Assembly (NCBI GenBank): GCA_003225175.1
Contig: QIBA01000050.1
Coordinates: 1-64,000 of the forward strand
Direction of reading: 5' to 3'
From: Acidobacteriota bacterium
GTDB taxonomy: Bacteria > Acidobacteriota > Terriglobia > Terriglobales > Acidobacteriaceae
DNA: 64,000 nt
This document shows, piece after piece, positions 1 through 7,869 of the stretch. Under the pieces are notes generated by a model, which saw only the letters and a program-made list of their open reading frames with translations, searched no databases and was not told the DNA's origin. The position numbers and the translations under genes are program-made. The stretch's first letter is position 1; every line of letters begins with the position of its first letter.

Positions 1-1
1 C

Positions 2-322
2 AAGAAAAAAACGCGGCGCGAAGATTCGCCTGTCATGGTCGATGCCAGTGGAGAAGAGCACAGCCTGTTGGACCAGGTCGCCGACGATCGAGCTGGAGCC
101 AATCCCGAGCGCAACCTTATGCGGCGTGAACTGGGTGGCAAGATTGGCAAAGCCTTGCAGCAACTCACGCCGCGTGAGCGGATGGTATTTGAGTTGAAGC
201 ATTATCAGGGACTGAAGTTGAGAACGATTGGCGAGATGTTGAACACAACGGAAGAGACGGCAAAGAACACGCTGTTCCGCGCCACGCAAAAGCTGCGAGG
301 AACACTGGCGCCGATGCGCTGA
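2..322 (+). CDS. ECF-type RNA polymerase sigma factor, C-terminal part
   Basis: The reading frame is open to the left edge of the window, so the true start and region 2 lie outside. What remains is a linker and a sigma-70 region 4 helix-turn-helix. The core LTPRERMVFELKHYQGL is followed by an IGEMLNTTEETAKNTLFRA recognition helix, the usual signature of ECF sigma factors that bind the -35 element. It is followed after about 125 bp by a zinc-finger membrane anti-sigma factor on the same strand, the standard arrangement of a sigma factor and its own inhibitor. The target promoters cannot be deduced; the downstream DUF4097 and PDZ genes suggest an envelope regulon, which is inference. An internal ATG at 35 is not the start. 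Confidence 0.9.
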   Translation, partial: KKKTRREDSPVMVDASGEEHSLLDQVADDRAGANPERNLMRRELGGKIGKALQQLTPRERMVFELKHYQGLKLRTIGEMLNTTEETAKNTLFRATQKLRGTLAPMR

Positions 323-447
323 AGGTTTGAGTTTGCAAGCAACTTCGAACTCCGAATAGCTCTGGCAAGTTCGAAGAGAAGTTAAGGTTGTGAGGCCGAA
401 GGCCGAGTGCCGAAAGCCGACAGCCGGTCTTAGAAAGTGTGGCAATT

Positions 448-1386
448 ATGAACTGTGAATGGACGCGGGCGAACGTTGCCCTGTATGTCTATGACGAATT
501 GAAGGACGACGAGCGCTACGAGCTCGAGCGGCATGTGGAGCGTTGCTCGACCTGCCAGTCCGAACTCGAGGCCACGCGCGGCTTCCGCCTGGCAATGTCG
601 GCGAGCCCAGTACCCGATCCTTCGCCGAACCTGCTGACTAGTTCGCGAATGCGGCTCTCTGAAGCGCTGGAGTCCGAACAACCACATCGCGGCTGGCATC
701 GTTTCACCTTCGATCTTGCCGGCTGGCTGCAATCGATGAAGTTTGCTCCGGCGCTCACGGCGGCTTTGCTGATGGTTGGTTTCGCGGCAGGCGTCCTCAC
801 AACGTGGCAGGTAGCACAAAAGCCCGCTCAAGTGGCAGAGATCCAAAAGGGCGGCATGCCACCCGTCGATTCAGCTGCAATCGCAAGCATTCGCGGCATT
901 ACGCAGGACCCCGGCAGCGATCAGGTAAAGATTCAGTACGACAAAGTCCTTCCCGATCAGGCACAAGGATCAATCAACGACCCGAAAATCCAACAGCTTC
1001 TCCTCTTCGCCGCGCGCAACAACATGAACTCCGGTCTTCGCTTAGACTCTGTCGATTTGCTGGCGAAGAGCCCGGATGACAGCCGTGTGCGCGAAGCTTT
1101 GATTTTTGCCCTGCACTATGATCGCAACCCCGGTGTTCGCTTGAAGGCTCTCGATGGACTGCGCTCCTACGTGAAGGACGACCAGAAGGTGCGCGACGCC
1201 GTGCTCGAGGCACTGCTGCAGGATCCCAATCCCGGTGTGCGTACACAAGCGATCTCGTTGCTGGAATCGGTGAAGAACGACAGCAGTGTGCGGCAGGCTT
1301 TCGCCGCACTGGCGCTGGGAGACAAAGATAAGTACATCCAGGAGGAGTCGAAGCGTATGCTTTCCAACCTCCCGGATTTCGAGTAA
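448..1386 (+). CDS. Zinc-finger anti-sigma factor with C-terminal HEAT repeats
   Basis: The N-terminus carries a ZAS-type zinc-binding motif: an early Cys (MNCEW) followed by H-x3-C-x2-C in HVERCSTC. Proteins with this motif hold ECF sigma factors at the membrane. A single hydrophobic helix follows at about residues 100-120 (FAPALTAALLMVGFAAGVL). The part beyond the membrane, from about residue 190 to the end, consists of at least three HEAT-type helical repeats recognisable by the repeated pattern NPGVRLKALDGL / NPGVRTQAISLL / DKYIQEESKRML. A HEAT domain is a protein-binding scaffold and may be the sensory or docking module here (inference). ATG at 448 is taken as the start; a GTG at 439 in the same frame is an alternative. 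The gene lies directly downstream of the sigma factor. Confidence 0.85.
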   Translation: MNCEWTRANVALYVYDELKDDERYELERHVERCSTCQSELEATRGFRLAMSASPVPDPSPNLLTSSRMRLSEALESEQPHRGWHRFTFDLAGWLQSMKFAPALTAALLMVGFAAGVLTTWQVAQKPAQVAEIQKGGMPPVDSAAIASIRGITQDPGSDQVKIQYDKVLPDQAQGSINDPKIQQLLLFAARNNMNSGLRLDSVDLLAKSPDDSRVREALIFALHYDRNPGVRLKALDGLRSYVKDDQKVRDAVLEALLQDPNPGVRTQAISLLESVKNDSSVRQAFAALALGDKDKYIQEESKRMLSNLPDFE

Positions 1387-1423
1387 CAGAACGTCTTGTG
1401 CTCATGCGCTGGCTGATTTCGCT

Positions 1424-1580
1424 TTAGGGAAACGCACGGATTCAAGCCGTGCCGGTAAGATCGGGAATTTGATTTTTTGGGCTTCAGCCCCTGCGGGTGT
1501 TTGTGGGTGAGTCCCCTCACCGGCTAAAGCCGAGCAATATTTGAGGGCTTGGACGGCACGGCTGAAGCCGGTGCTCTCCT
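1424..1580. repeat. REP-like composite palindromic repeat, copy 1
   Basis: The gap between the anti-sigma gene and the DUF4097 gene holds several short palindromes built on variants of GGCTTCAGCC / CGGCTAAAGCCG / CACGGCTGAAGCCG. The same modules occur in the same order at 43340-43559: a TTAGGGAAA start, an imperfect CACG..CGTG hairpin, a (G)CTTCAGC(C) hairpin with a following run of G, a CGGCTRAAGCCG hairpin, and a terminal GGACGGCACGGCTGAAGCC. This is therefore a dispersed repeat and not a gene-specific terminator. No coding potential is evident. Confidence 0.75.
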
Positions 1581-1640
1581 TAAAGCTTCTGCAGGACTTA
1601 AGGCTCTGGACAACGCGCATAGAAATAGAGGAACAACGAT

Positions 1641-2849
1641 TTGGTAGTGATTCGCAATAAATTCGCGCTTCCGACTCTGATGCTGGCGCTCGCCACTCTC
1701 GGCGTAGCCCAGACGGATAGCGCATCCAAGGTCTACCGCGACGGGAACTCCTGGGTGGAAGAGCTTACCGGGACGATGCCTGCGTCGCGCTATATCAAAA
1801 TTCATACCAATACCGGCAGCGTGAGCGTCACCGGTTCTCAGCAATCAAACATTACCTATACGATTCGCAAACGTCTGACCGGCTATTCCGAAGAGAGCGC
1901 ACGTAAGAACTTCGAGAATCTGCGAGTCATAGCTACTCGTCAGGGCGAGGCCGCCTACTTCGGCGGCGAAGGTCCCGGAAATTGGCGACGCGGCTCGGTT
2001 GAGTTCAACATCACTGCCCCGCGATCCGTGGAGGTGATCAAAGCCAAGACGGACGGAGGCGGCCTGCAGTTCTTCCACCTTAACGGGCGCGTGGACGCCG
2101 AGTCTGGGGGCGGTTCCGTAAGTCTCGACGATATCGATGGAAACGTCACTAGCAGCACGGGTGGCGGCTCGATCAAGGTCGGCACAGTGAATGCCGATTT
2201 GGGAATCCGCACAGGTGGCGGTCAGGTGAATATCACTTCCGTGGGAGGACAACTGAAAACCTCGACCGGTGGCGGGAATGTCTATCTGGAGACAGCGAAG
2301 CACGACGCCATTGTTGAAACCGGCGGTGGCAACATTTCAGTGCAGAGCGTCGGCGGGGATCTGCGCGGATCCACCGGTGGCGGCAATATCGAGGTTGGCA
2401 ATGTCGCTGGAACCATGGATGTAGAAACCGGCGGCGGCAGCATTCGCCTTACTGGGGGCGGCAATGGTGCAATTAAGGCGCAAACCGGCAGCGGCAGCAT
2501 CCATTGTGTCCGGATAGGCAGCAGTGTCCGCGCGGAGACCGGCGCTGGGGGAATCACTGCTGAGTTCATGACCATGAACGGCAAGTTCAGCGACTCCACA
2601 CTCGAGACTGGCGTTGGTGACATCATTGTGTATCTTCCGTCTGACTTGAAGGTCAGCGTTCATGCCAGCATCGATGTCGCTACCAGCAGAGACGCCATTC
2701 GCAGCGAACTTCCCGGAATTCGGATCTCGTCCGAAGGCGATTATGGGCCGCGCGAAATGTCGGCCGAAGGCGATCTGAATGGCGGCGGGCCGACGCTGAA
2801 GCTGCATACCTCGACGGGAAAGATTCAATTCATCGCGCTGAAGAAATAA
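1641..2849 (+). CDS. Exported DUF4097-type beta-repeat protein
   Basis: The first 24 residues form a signal peptide (basic start, hydrophobic stretch LPTLMLALATLGVAQ), so the protein is exported. The body matches the DUF4097/putative-adhesin type: a right-handed beta-solenoid-like protein with short strands separated by TGGG or SGGG turns. At least eight such turns are spaced about 18-20 residues apart between residues 150 and 300. The start is a TTG with GAGG nine bases upstream; a GTG at 1647 is possible. The stop overlaps the first base of an ATG of the next frame, and the real start of the PDZ gene lies 27 bp further on, so the two are almost certainly cotranscribed. In acidobacteria this family often follows ECF sigma/anti-sigma genes. 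Its molecular function is unknown. Confidence 0.8.
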   Translation: MVVIRNKFALPTLMLALATLGVAQTDSASKVYRDGNSWVEELTGTMPASRYIKIHTNTGSVSVTGSQQSNITYTIRKRLTGYSEESARKNFENLRVIATRQGEAAYFGGEGPGNWRRGSVEFNITAPRSVEVIKAKTDGGGLQFFHLNGRVDAESGGGSVSLDDIDGNVTSSTGGGSIKVGTVNADLGIRTGGGQVNITSVGGQLKTSTGGGNVYLETAKHDAIVETGGGNISVQSVGGDLRGSTGGGNIEVGNVAGTMDVETGGGSIRLTGGGNGAIKAQTGSGSIHCVRIGSSVRAETGAGGITAEFMTMNGKFSDSTLETGVGDIIVYLPSDLKVSVHASIDVATSRDAIRSELPGIRISSEGDYGPREMSAEGDLNGGGPTLKLHTSTGKIQFIALKK

Positions 2850-2875
2850 TGGGCACAGCTGCCCGGGGAACTTCG

Positions 2876-4057
2876 ATGAGACGTATTTATTTGATTGGAA
2901 TTGCGCTTCTGGCGCTCGCGGCAATGCCGCTCATTGCGCAGAAGGCCACTACGAAAGTTCGTCATTTTGCTACTCCTGTAACTGTCGAGTTCGAAGGCGC
3001 GGCCAGCCGTTCGTATCTCGGTGTGGGTGTTGCCGATGTTGGCGCCGAGCGCGTGCAGGCCCTCAAGCTAAAAGACGACCGTGGTGTCGAGATCGTTCAA
3101 ATCGATCAGGACGCTCCAGCGGGCAAAGCTGGGCTGAAGGAGCACGATGTCATCGTGAGCTTCAACGGCACGCCGGTGGAGAGCCAGGAGCAATTCAAGC
3201 GTCTCATGCGGGAAACTCCGCCTGGACGAACTGTTTCGCTCGACATCATGCGTGAGGGGCAGCCGCAGAACATCAAAGTCCAGCTCGCTGACCGCAAAAA
3301 GCTGGAGTCGTCAGTTTGGCCTCACGAGCCTGAAGATTTTGCTTTAGCAATGCCGCCCCCTCCTCCTGTTCCTGCGATGCCGGATTTCCCACGCGCGTGG
3401 ACGGACCAAAGCTACACTCGGATTCGTTCCACCGCCGGCGTAACTCTCGAGAGTTTGACGCCGCAACTCGGCGACTACTTTGGCGTGAAAAACGGTGAGG
3501 GCTTGCTGGTGCGCTCGGTGCAGAAGGGTAGTACCGCCGACACTGCGGGTCTGCGCGCTGGCGATGTCATCGTAAAAGTCGGCGATCAGAAGATCTCTGA
3601 TAATTCGGATTGGCGTGAGGCTTTGCGTACCGGCAAGAACGGCAAAATATCAATAGTCATTGTGCGCGATAAAAAGGAGCAGACGCTCTCCATGTCAGTA
3701 CCCGCGCGTCGAGGATCAGACAGCTCGGCACTGACACCCGAGGGATTGCCGGAAGCAGAACTAGCGATTGCATCCGCGGCTGAGGCTCTCGAGAGAGTGG
3801 AGCCGCTCATCGACGATGGAGAACTCACCACGAGCGATGTGCTCATCGATGGCTCCGAAATCAATCGCGCTATGCGAAAAGCCATGGAAAAACTTCACCG
3901 AGAGCTGATCGATAATCGCAGTAATCTCAACCGGAGTATCTCCGGGTCCATGAAGCTGCTGTCTGTCCAATTAAAGGCACACGGAGCAGAACTGCGTAAA
4001 GCAATGCAGGAAGCAAGTCGCGTTTTTGCCATGCAGTGTGGTTCTGAGATGCTGTAG
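2876..4057 (+). CDS. Exported protein with two PDZ domains
   Basis: A signal peptide (MRRIYLIGIALLALAAMPLIAQ) opens the protein when the ATG at 2876 is used. This ATG is preceded by GGGGAA at a good distance, and I prefer it over the in-frame ATG at 2849. Two PDZ domains follow, at about residues 45-135 (YLGVGVADVG ... AGKAGLKEHDVIVSFNG) and 190-280 (GVTLESLTPQLGDYFG ... ADTAGLRAGDVIVKVGDQ). Both have the carboxylate-binding loop and the AGL-x2-(G/H)D core of HtrA-type PDZ domains. There is no trypsin-like protease domain, so this is not DegP itself. A helical C-terminal tail of about 100 residues is unassigned. As the last gene of the sigma/anti-sigma cassette it is probably a periplasmic substrate-binding or sensing factor (inference). 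Confidence 0.8.
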   Translation: MRRIYLIGIALLALAAMPLIAQKATTKVRHFATPVTVEFEGAASRSYLGVGVADVGAERVQALKLKDDRGVEIVQIDQDAPAGKAGLKEHDVIVSFNGTPVESQEQFKRLMRETPPGRTVSLDIMREGQPQNIKVQLADRKKLESSVWPHEPEDFALAMPPPPPVPAMPDFPRAWTDQSYTRIRSTAGVTLESLTPQLGDYFGVKNGEGLLVRSVQKGSTADTAGLRAGDVIVKVGDQKISDNSDWREALRTGKNGKISIVIVRDKKEQTLSMSVPARRGSDSSALTPEGLPEAELAIASAAEALERVEPLIDDGELTTSDVLIDGSEINRAMRKAMEKLHRELIDNRSNLNRSISGSMKLLSVQLKAHGAELRKAMQEASRVFAMQCGSEML

Positions 4058-4094
4058 GGATCGGCAATTAGTCATTTAGCAATAAGCGGGAAAC

Positions 4095-4128
4095 AAAGCC
4101 TTGTCCGAAGACGAGGCTTTTCTATTTC
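4095..4128 (+). terminator. Rho-independent terminator after the PDZ gene
   Basis: An 11-bp stem (4095-4105 with 4110-4120, one T-G wobble) closes a CGAA tetraloop and runs into a T-rich tail (TTTTCTATTT). It lies 38 bp after the stop codon and ends the sigma/anti-sigma/DUF4097/PDZ transcription unit. Confidence 0.85.
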
Positions 4129-4185
4129 GAGATTGGACAGGGCTTGATTGCTCCAATATGTTGATTCTTGGAGAAAGTTTCATCA

Positions 4186-4599
4186 GTGAGTAGGGCATTC
4201 CTGTTCGTGATTCTGCTCGTGGTTAGTTCGGCTGGCCAAGCTACGTCGCCAGGCGGTTCCGCTTCTTCTGCATCGTCTAAGTCCCACCGCGGTGTTGCCC
4301 CCGGAGGTGAGCGCTCCATGAAGGGGTGTCTAACACAGGACGAGAGCGGCACGTATTTTCTTCAAACGCAACGTAGCGCCAAAGTGAAACTCGAAAGTGC
4401 CGAAGATTTGAGTTCACGTATCGGGCGGTTTGTTAGAGTCACAGGCGCATTCGTGGATACTCATCCCCCGATTGGCGATGGCACGTCAGCCGCTAATGGG
4501 TACCCTAAGAACTCTTCTGCACAGTCTCATTCCGTTCGAGCGTTTCGCGTCTTCAAGACAGATGTGCTCTCGCAGACGTGCGCTATCCGCAGGAAGTAA
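4186..4599 (+). CDS. Small secreted protein of unknown function
   Basis: A short reading frame with a plausible signal peptide (SRAFLFVILLVVSSAGQA) followed by a Ser/Gly-rich stretch and a beta-rich C-terminal half containing MKGCLTQDESGTYFL and VKLESAEDLSSRIGRFVRVTGAF. The second half resembles the small OB-like exported domains common in acidobacteria, but I do not recognise a named family. The GTG at 4186 has GGAG 12 bases upstream; a TTG at 4168 in frame would add six residues. It stands alone between a terminator and a convergent membrane-protein gene. Confidence 0.55.
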   Translation: MSRAFLFVILLVVSSAGQATSPGGSASSASSKSHRGVAPGGERSMKGCLTQDESGTYFLQTQRSAKVKLESAEDLSSRIGRFVRVTGAFVDTHPPIGDGTSAANGYPKNSSAQSHSVRAFRVFKTDVLSQTCAIRRK

Positions 4600-4625
4600 G
4601 CGACACTCCTGGGCGGTTCCGAGGG

Positions 4626-4880
4626 CTACAAGCTCAACCAGATGTGAGCGATGGAAAAAAGCGACATAAACAAGCCCAGACAGAAATAAATGTTGTGGGC
4701 CGTCGCCTGGCTAGGAGGTTCTGGGAAATGTACGCCCTGGCGACGAAAGAAGGCGTCCAGGGAATGCTCGCGTTCCAGAATGAAATTCGCAATCGGCCGA
4801 TGGAAGAGCGCCACAAGCAGTCCGAGAACCAGATTGGTGAAATCCGCGATCATCAAAATCGAGTTTAGCAAGCCCTGCAT
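4626..4880 (-). CDS. Probable small two-helix membrane protein
   Basis: Read from ATG at 4880 this gives 84 residues with two clear hydrophobic segments, MQGLLNSILMIADFTNLVLG continuing into LLVALF, and IYFCLGLFMSLFSIAHIW near the C-terminus, joined by a polar loop. The pattern is unlikely for a shadow frame, and the competing plus-strand frame here is strongly polar and unremarkable. A GGAAGG lies only one base before the ATG, too close for a normal ribosome site; a TTG three codons upstream is an alternative start. It lies 106 bp downstream of the sugar-transporter gene on the same strand. No family recognised. Confidence 0.45.
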   Translation of the reverse strand: MQGLLNSILMIADFTNLVLGLLVALFHRPIANFILEREHSLDAFFRRQGVHFPEPPSQATAHNIYFCLGLFMSLFSIAHIWLSL

Positions 4881-4986
4881 GCCTTCCAATCGGGCGAAAA
4901 ACCTAGTACCTGCAGGCTTCTTTGTTGGGGAGAACTGATAGTTGCCCTTCTCTGGCAGCTGTTCTTGTCGATCCTTCTGAAAATTC

Positions 4987-6333
4987 TCACAAGTGTGCTG
5001 CGACCCTCGAACCTTCAAGCCGCTTCTGCATGTCCTCGAGCGTGATTCCTTTTGTCTCCGGGTAAGTGAAGAGGACAACAAAGAATTGCGCGACCATCAT
5101 CAGGCAAAAGAACATAAACGGGTAAGCTCCGGACCGCGCTGCTAGAAGAGGGAAGATAAGGGAGATGAGAGCATTCATCGCCCAATGCGTGGAGCTCCCC
5201 AGGCTTTGTCCTTTGGCGCGTACCACATTGGGAAAGATCTCACTAATATAAACCCAAATGACCGCCCCCTGCGAGACGGCGAAGAAAGCGATGTAGCCGA
5301 TGAGCAGCCAGACCAGAAACTCTTCATGACGATGAGTTGCGAAAACCGCCGAAACTCCGGCAAGACAAAGCATCGTACCCACCGAGCCTATCAACAGCAG
5401 AGTTTTGCGTCCGATCTTGTCGATCAGTGACATTGCAATCATGGTGAAGGCAAGGTTCGTTGCACCGATCGCGACTGCCTGCAAATTTCCGGACACTTTG
5501 CCGAAGCCGGCGCGGGCAAAGACGTCATTCAGGTAGTAGAGAATGGCGTTGATGCCGGAGAGTTGGTTGAAAGCACCGATCGAGATTGCTAGAAACACAG
5601 GCAGAGCGTAGCGCCTTTGGAAGAGAGCTTCCTTACCCAGAGCCTTCGCCTGGGCGATGGAATCGACGATCTCCCGCAAGCGCTGTTCATAGTTCTCTTC
5701 GCCAATTAGCTGCAACACGGCGCGCGCCTCATCAGCTCTGTCGACTTCCGCGAGCCAGCGCGGGCTGCGAGGAATTCCAAATAGCATCAGGAAAAACAGG
5801 AACGCTGGAATTGCAGTTACGCCTAGCTCCCAGCGCCATTCAGCGGTGCCAAAACCAACCATGCTGAGAAGGTAATTCGACAAATACGCCAGCAGGATTC
5901 CGAACACCACGTTGAACTGAAAGAATCCCACCAATCGTCCGCGCCATGCTGCTGGCGCGATCTCGGCGATGTACATAGGGCCTAGGACTGAAGAACCTCC
6001 AATTCCCAGCCCTCCGACAAATCGGAAAAGAACCAGCGCCGGCCAGTTCCAGGCAAAGGCGCAACCGAGCGCCGAGATGAGGTAAAGAATCGCCATGACG
6101 CGCAAACTATCTCGGCGCCCATAGCGATCCCCAGGGATTGCAGCGACAGCCGCGCCGATCAGCGTGCCCACCAAGGCACTGGCAACGGTGATCCCCAGAG
6201 ACTTGGGTGAGAGGTGATATTGATCCGTGAGTCCGCGCGTGGTGCCTGAGATTACTGCAGTATCAAATCCGAACAGGAGGCCGCCAAGCGCGGCTACGAT
6301 CGTGCTTTTGAAGAGAGAAGGGCTGAGTTTCAT
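4987..6333 (-). CDS. MFS sugar:proton symporter (sugar porter family)
   Basis: Inner-membrane transporter of the sugar porter branch of the major facilitator superfamily, related to XylE/GalP/AraE. Motifs visible: GGLLFGFDTAVISGT in helix 1, GDRYGRRDSL in the loop between helices 2 and 3, a run matching PESPRWL (IPRSPRWLAEVDR) after helix 6, GAFNQLSGINAILYYLNDVF in helix 7 (the sugar-binding QLSGINA), IDKIGRKTLLLIG between helices 8 and 9, and the C-terminal PETKGITLEDM. Twelve helices fit the length. The frame extends to a GTG at 6417, but the stretch before MKLSPSLF is Arg-rich and unlike the family, so ATG 6333 is preferred. The substrate is probably a pentose or hexose; the sequence does not settle which. 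Confidence 0.88.
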   Translation of the reverse strand: MKLSPSLFKSTIVAALGGLLFGFDTAVISGTTRGLTDQYHLSPKSLGITVASALVGTLIGAAVAAIPGDRYGRRDSLRVMAILYLISALGCAFAWNWPALVLFRFVGGLGIGGSSVLGPMYIAEIAPAAWRGRLVGFFQFNVVFGILLAYLSNYLLSMVGFGTAEWRWELGVTAIPAFLFFLMLFGIPRSPRWLAEVDRADEARAVLQLIGEENYEQRLREIVDSIAQAKALGKEALFQRRYALPVFLAISIGAFNQLSGINAILYYLNDVFARAGFGKVSGNLQAVAIGATNLAFTMIAMSLIDKIGRKTLLLIGSVGTMLCLAGVSAVFATHRHEEFLVWLLIGYIAFFAVSQGAVIWVYISEIFPNVVRAKGQSLGSSTHWAMNALISLIFPLLAARSGAYPFMFFCLMMVAQFFVVLFTYPETKGITLEDMQKRLEGSRVAAHL

Positions 6334-6433
6334 ATCGTGAGAGCGAGGGCGGATGCTTTCCGGATCAGAACCAGTGTAAAGGCGCGGCAATCGTAGCCGT
6401 GCGCCTGCAGTGTCCACAAGAGGAATATCGCCG

Positions 6434-6461
6434 TTGACAGACTCAGCCCTATGTGTAGAAT
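6434..6461 (+). promoter_or_regulatory. Sigma70 promoter for the metB-metC-like pair
   Basis: TTGACA at 6434-6439 is followed after 16 bp by TAGAAT at 6456-6461, a near-consensus promoter reading towards the transsulfuration genes. Transcription would begin near 6468. Confidence 0.65.
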
Positions 6462-6467
6462 CACCTA

Positions 6468-6669
6468 ATCCCGTTACCAGCGGGCTAAGTCAATGACTCC
6501 TCTCAATCGGACCCGAATGTATATGGCCATGTGCACCCCGGGCGGTGTACTGTCCACATCGGGAGCTTGAGAGTCGAGTAACAAATCTTCCTGATCGTGA
6601 ACGGCCGCCTGGGGTTCCCGGCGGTCTTCGTATTTTCAGCCTAAATTCAGCTCACGCAGGAGGATTCAA
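6468..6669 (+). other. Long untranslated leader upstream of the metB-like gene
   Basis: The predicted transcript carries about 200 nt before the ATG at 6670. It contains at least one hairpin candidate (GCCGCC at about 6605 pairing with GGCGGT about 10 nt later) and ends in a strong AGGAGG. I could not match it to a known SAM or SAH riboswitch consensus by eye. No open frame with a ribosome site is evident. Confidence 0.4.
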
Positions 6670-7869
6670 ATGTCTTCGCATACCCGCGGTATTCATACCC
6701 GTACTATTCACGGCAATCTTTCGCCCGATCCCGCCACCGGGGCCATTCTCACACCCATTTATCAGACGACGACCTACGTGCAGGAAGCTGTTGGCGTGCA
6801 CAAGGGGTTTACTTACTCCCGGGCGGCGAATCCCACCGTTTCGGCACTCGAGGACGTGCTGGGATCTCTCGAGGGTGCGCCAACTTTATGTTTTTCAACC
6901 GGAATGGCCGCGATTACGACGCTGTTCCTGTCGATCCTGAAACAGGACGACCACGCCATCATCTCTGAGGTAGTTTATGGCGGGACCGTTCGCCTGTTTC
7001 GCCAGGTGCTTGAGGGCGTGGGCGTACGCGCAAGCTTTGTGGATACATCTGACATCGGTGCCGTCTCTGAGGCAATTGAGCCGCGCACCAAATTGATCTT
7101 CATTGAGACGCCTGCAAACCCGACGCTTAAGCTCACGGACATTGCTGCGGTTTCGCGCGTGACCCGCAAAGCGGGCGTGCTGCTTGCGGTCGATAATACA
7201 TTTCTGACGGCGGCGCTTCAGCCAGTGTTTGAGCTTGGGGCTGACATCAGCGTGCTCTCGACGACCAAGTACATCGAAGGCCACAATGCCACAGTAGGCG
7301 GGTCGCTCGCGACCAAAGACGAAGCGCTCCTGGAGCGCTTTCGACTGGTACGTAAAACGATCGGCTGCATTCAATCTCCGCTCGAGTCCTGGCTTACGTT
7401 ACGCGGGCTGAAGACGCTCAGCATGCGTCTTGAGCGGCACTCTGATAACGCTTTGGCGGTGGCGAGCTGGCTGGAGAAACATCCAACCGTCTCGCGAGTG
7501 TTTTATCCCGGATTGGCGTCGTTCCCACAATACGACTTGGCATGTCGCCAGCATGGCGCTCACGGAGGAATGCTCTCGTTTGAAGTGACAGGCGCAACTC
7601 CCGCAGCCCTGGAGCTGATGAAGTCAGTCAAGCTCTGTGCATTGGCAGAAAACCTGGGAGCGGCGGAAACACTTATTACACATCCGGCGAGCATGACTCA
7701 CGCGGACATTCCCCCAGAGACGCGTGAAGCGCTCGGCATCCCTGACGGATTGATTCGGCTTTCTGTCGGGCTTGAAGATCCGGCAGACATCATCGCCGAT
7801 CTCGAGCAGGCACTCGGCAAAGCCGAGGCTTGTAGCAGCACTGCATATATCGCGAGCGTGGCGTCATGA
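6670..7869 (+). CDS. Cystathionine gamma-synthase-like PLP enzyme
   Basis: Cys/Met-metabolism PLP-dependent enzyme of fold type I. Diagnostic parts: GAILTPIYQTTTYVQE, YSRAANPTVSALE (phosphate-binding Tyr and Arg), the VDNTF motif with the PLP aspartate, and STTKYIEGHN, whose Lys binds PLP. Length (399) is normal. The family includes cystathionine gamma-synthase, O-acetylhomoserine sulfhydrylase, and cystathionine and methionine gamma-lyases, and these cannot be told apart safely by motif. The partner gene looks like a cystathionine beta-lyase, so the forward transsulfuration role (activated homoserine plus cysteine to cystathionine) is the best guess. AGGAGG lies seven bases before ATG. The stop overlaps the next ATG (ATGA). 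Confidence 0.85.
   Translation: MSSHTRGIHTRTIHGNLSPDPATGAILTPIYQTTTYVQEAVGVHKGFTYSRAANPTVSALEDVLGSLEGAPTLCFSTGMAAITTLFLSILKQDDHAIISEVVYGGTVRLFRQVLEGVGVRASFVDTSDIGAVSEAIEPRTKLIFIETPANPTLKLTDIAAVSRVTRKAGVLLAVDNTFLTAALQPVFELGADISVLSTTKYIEGHNATVGGSLATKDEALLERFRLVRKTIGCIQSPLESWLTLRGLKTLSMRLERHSDNALAVASWLEKHPTVSRVFYPGLASFPQYDLACRQHGAHGGMLSFEVTGATPAALELMKSVKLCALAENLGAAETLITHPASMTHADIPPETREALGIPDGLIRLSVGLEDPADIIADLEQALGKAEACSSTAYIASVAS

Noticed and set aside
2849-2875. Upstream in-frame ATG of the PDZ gene as the start
   Set aside because: The stretch before MRRIYLIG would spoil the signal peptide, and the ribosome site fits the second ATG.
4578-4868. 96-codon plus-strand frame in the 4.6-4.9 kb gap
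   Set aside because: No signal, no family pattern; the opposing frame with two hydrophobic helices is the more credible gene.
6468-6669. Known SAM-I/SAM-II riboswitch
   Set aside because: None of the conserved core sequences of those classes could be recognised by eye; only a long leader is reported.
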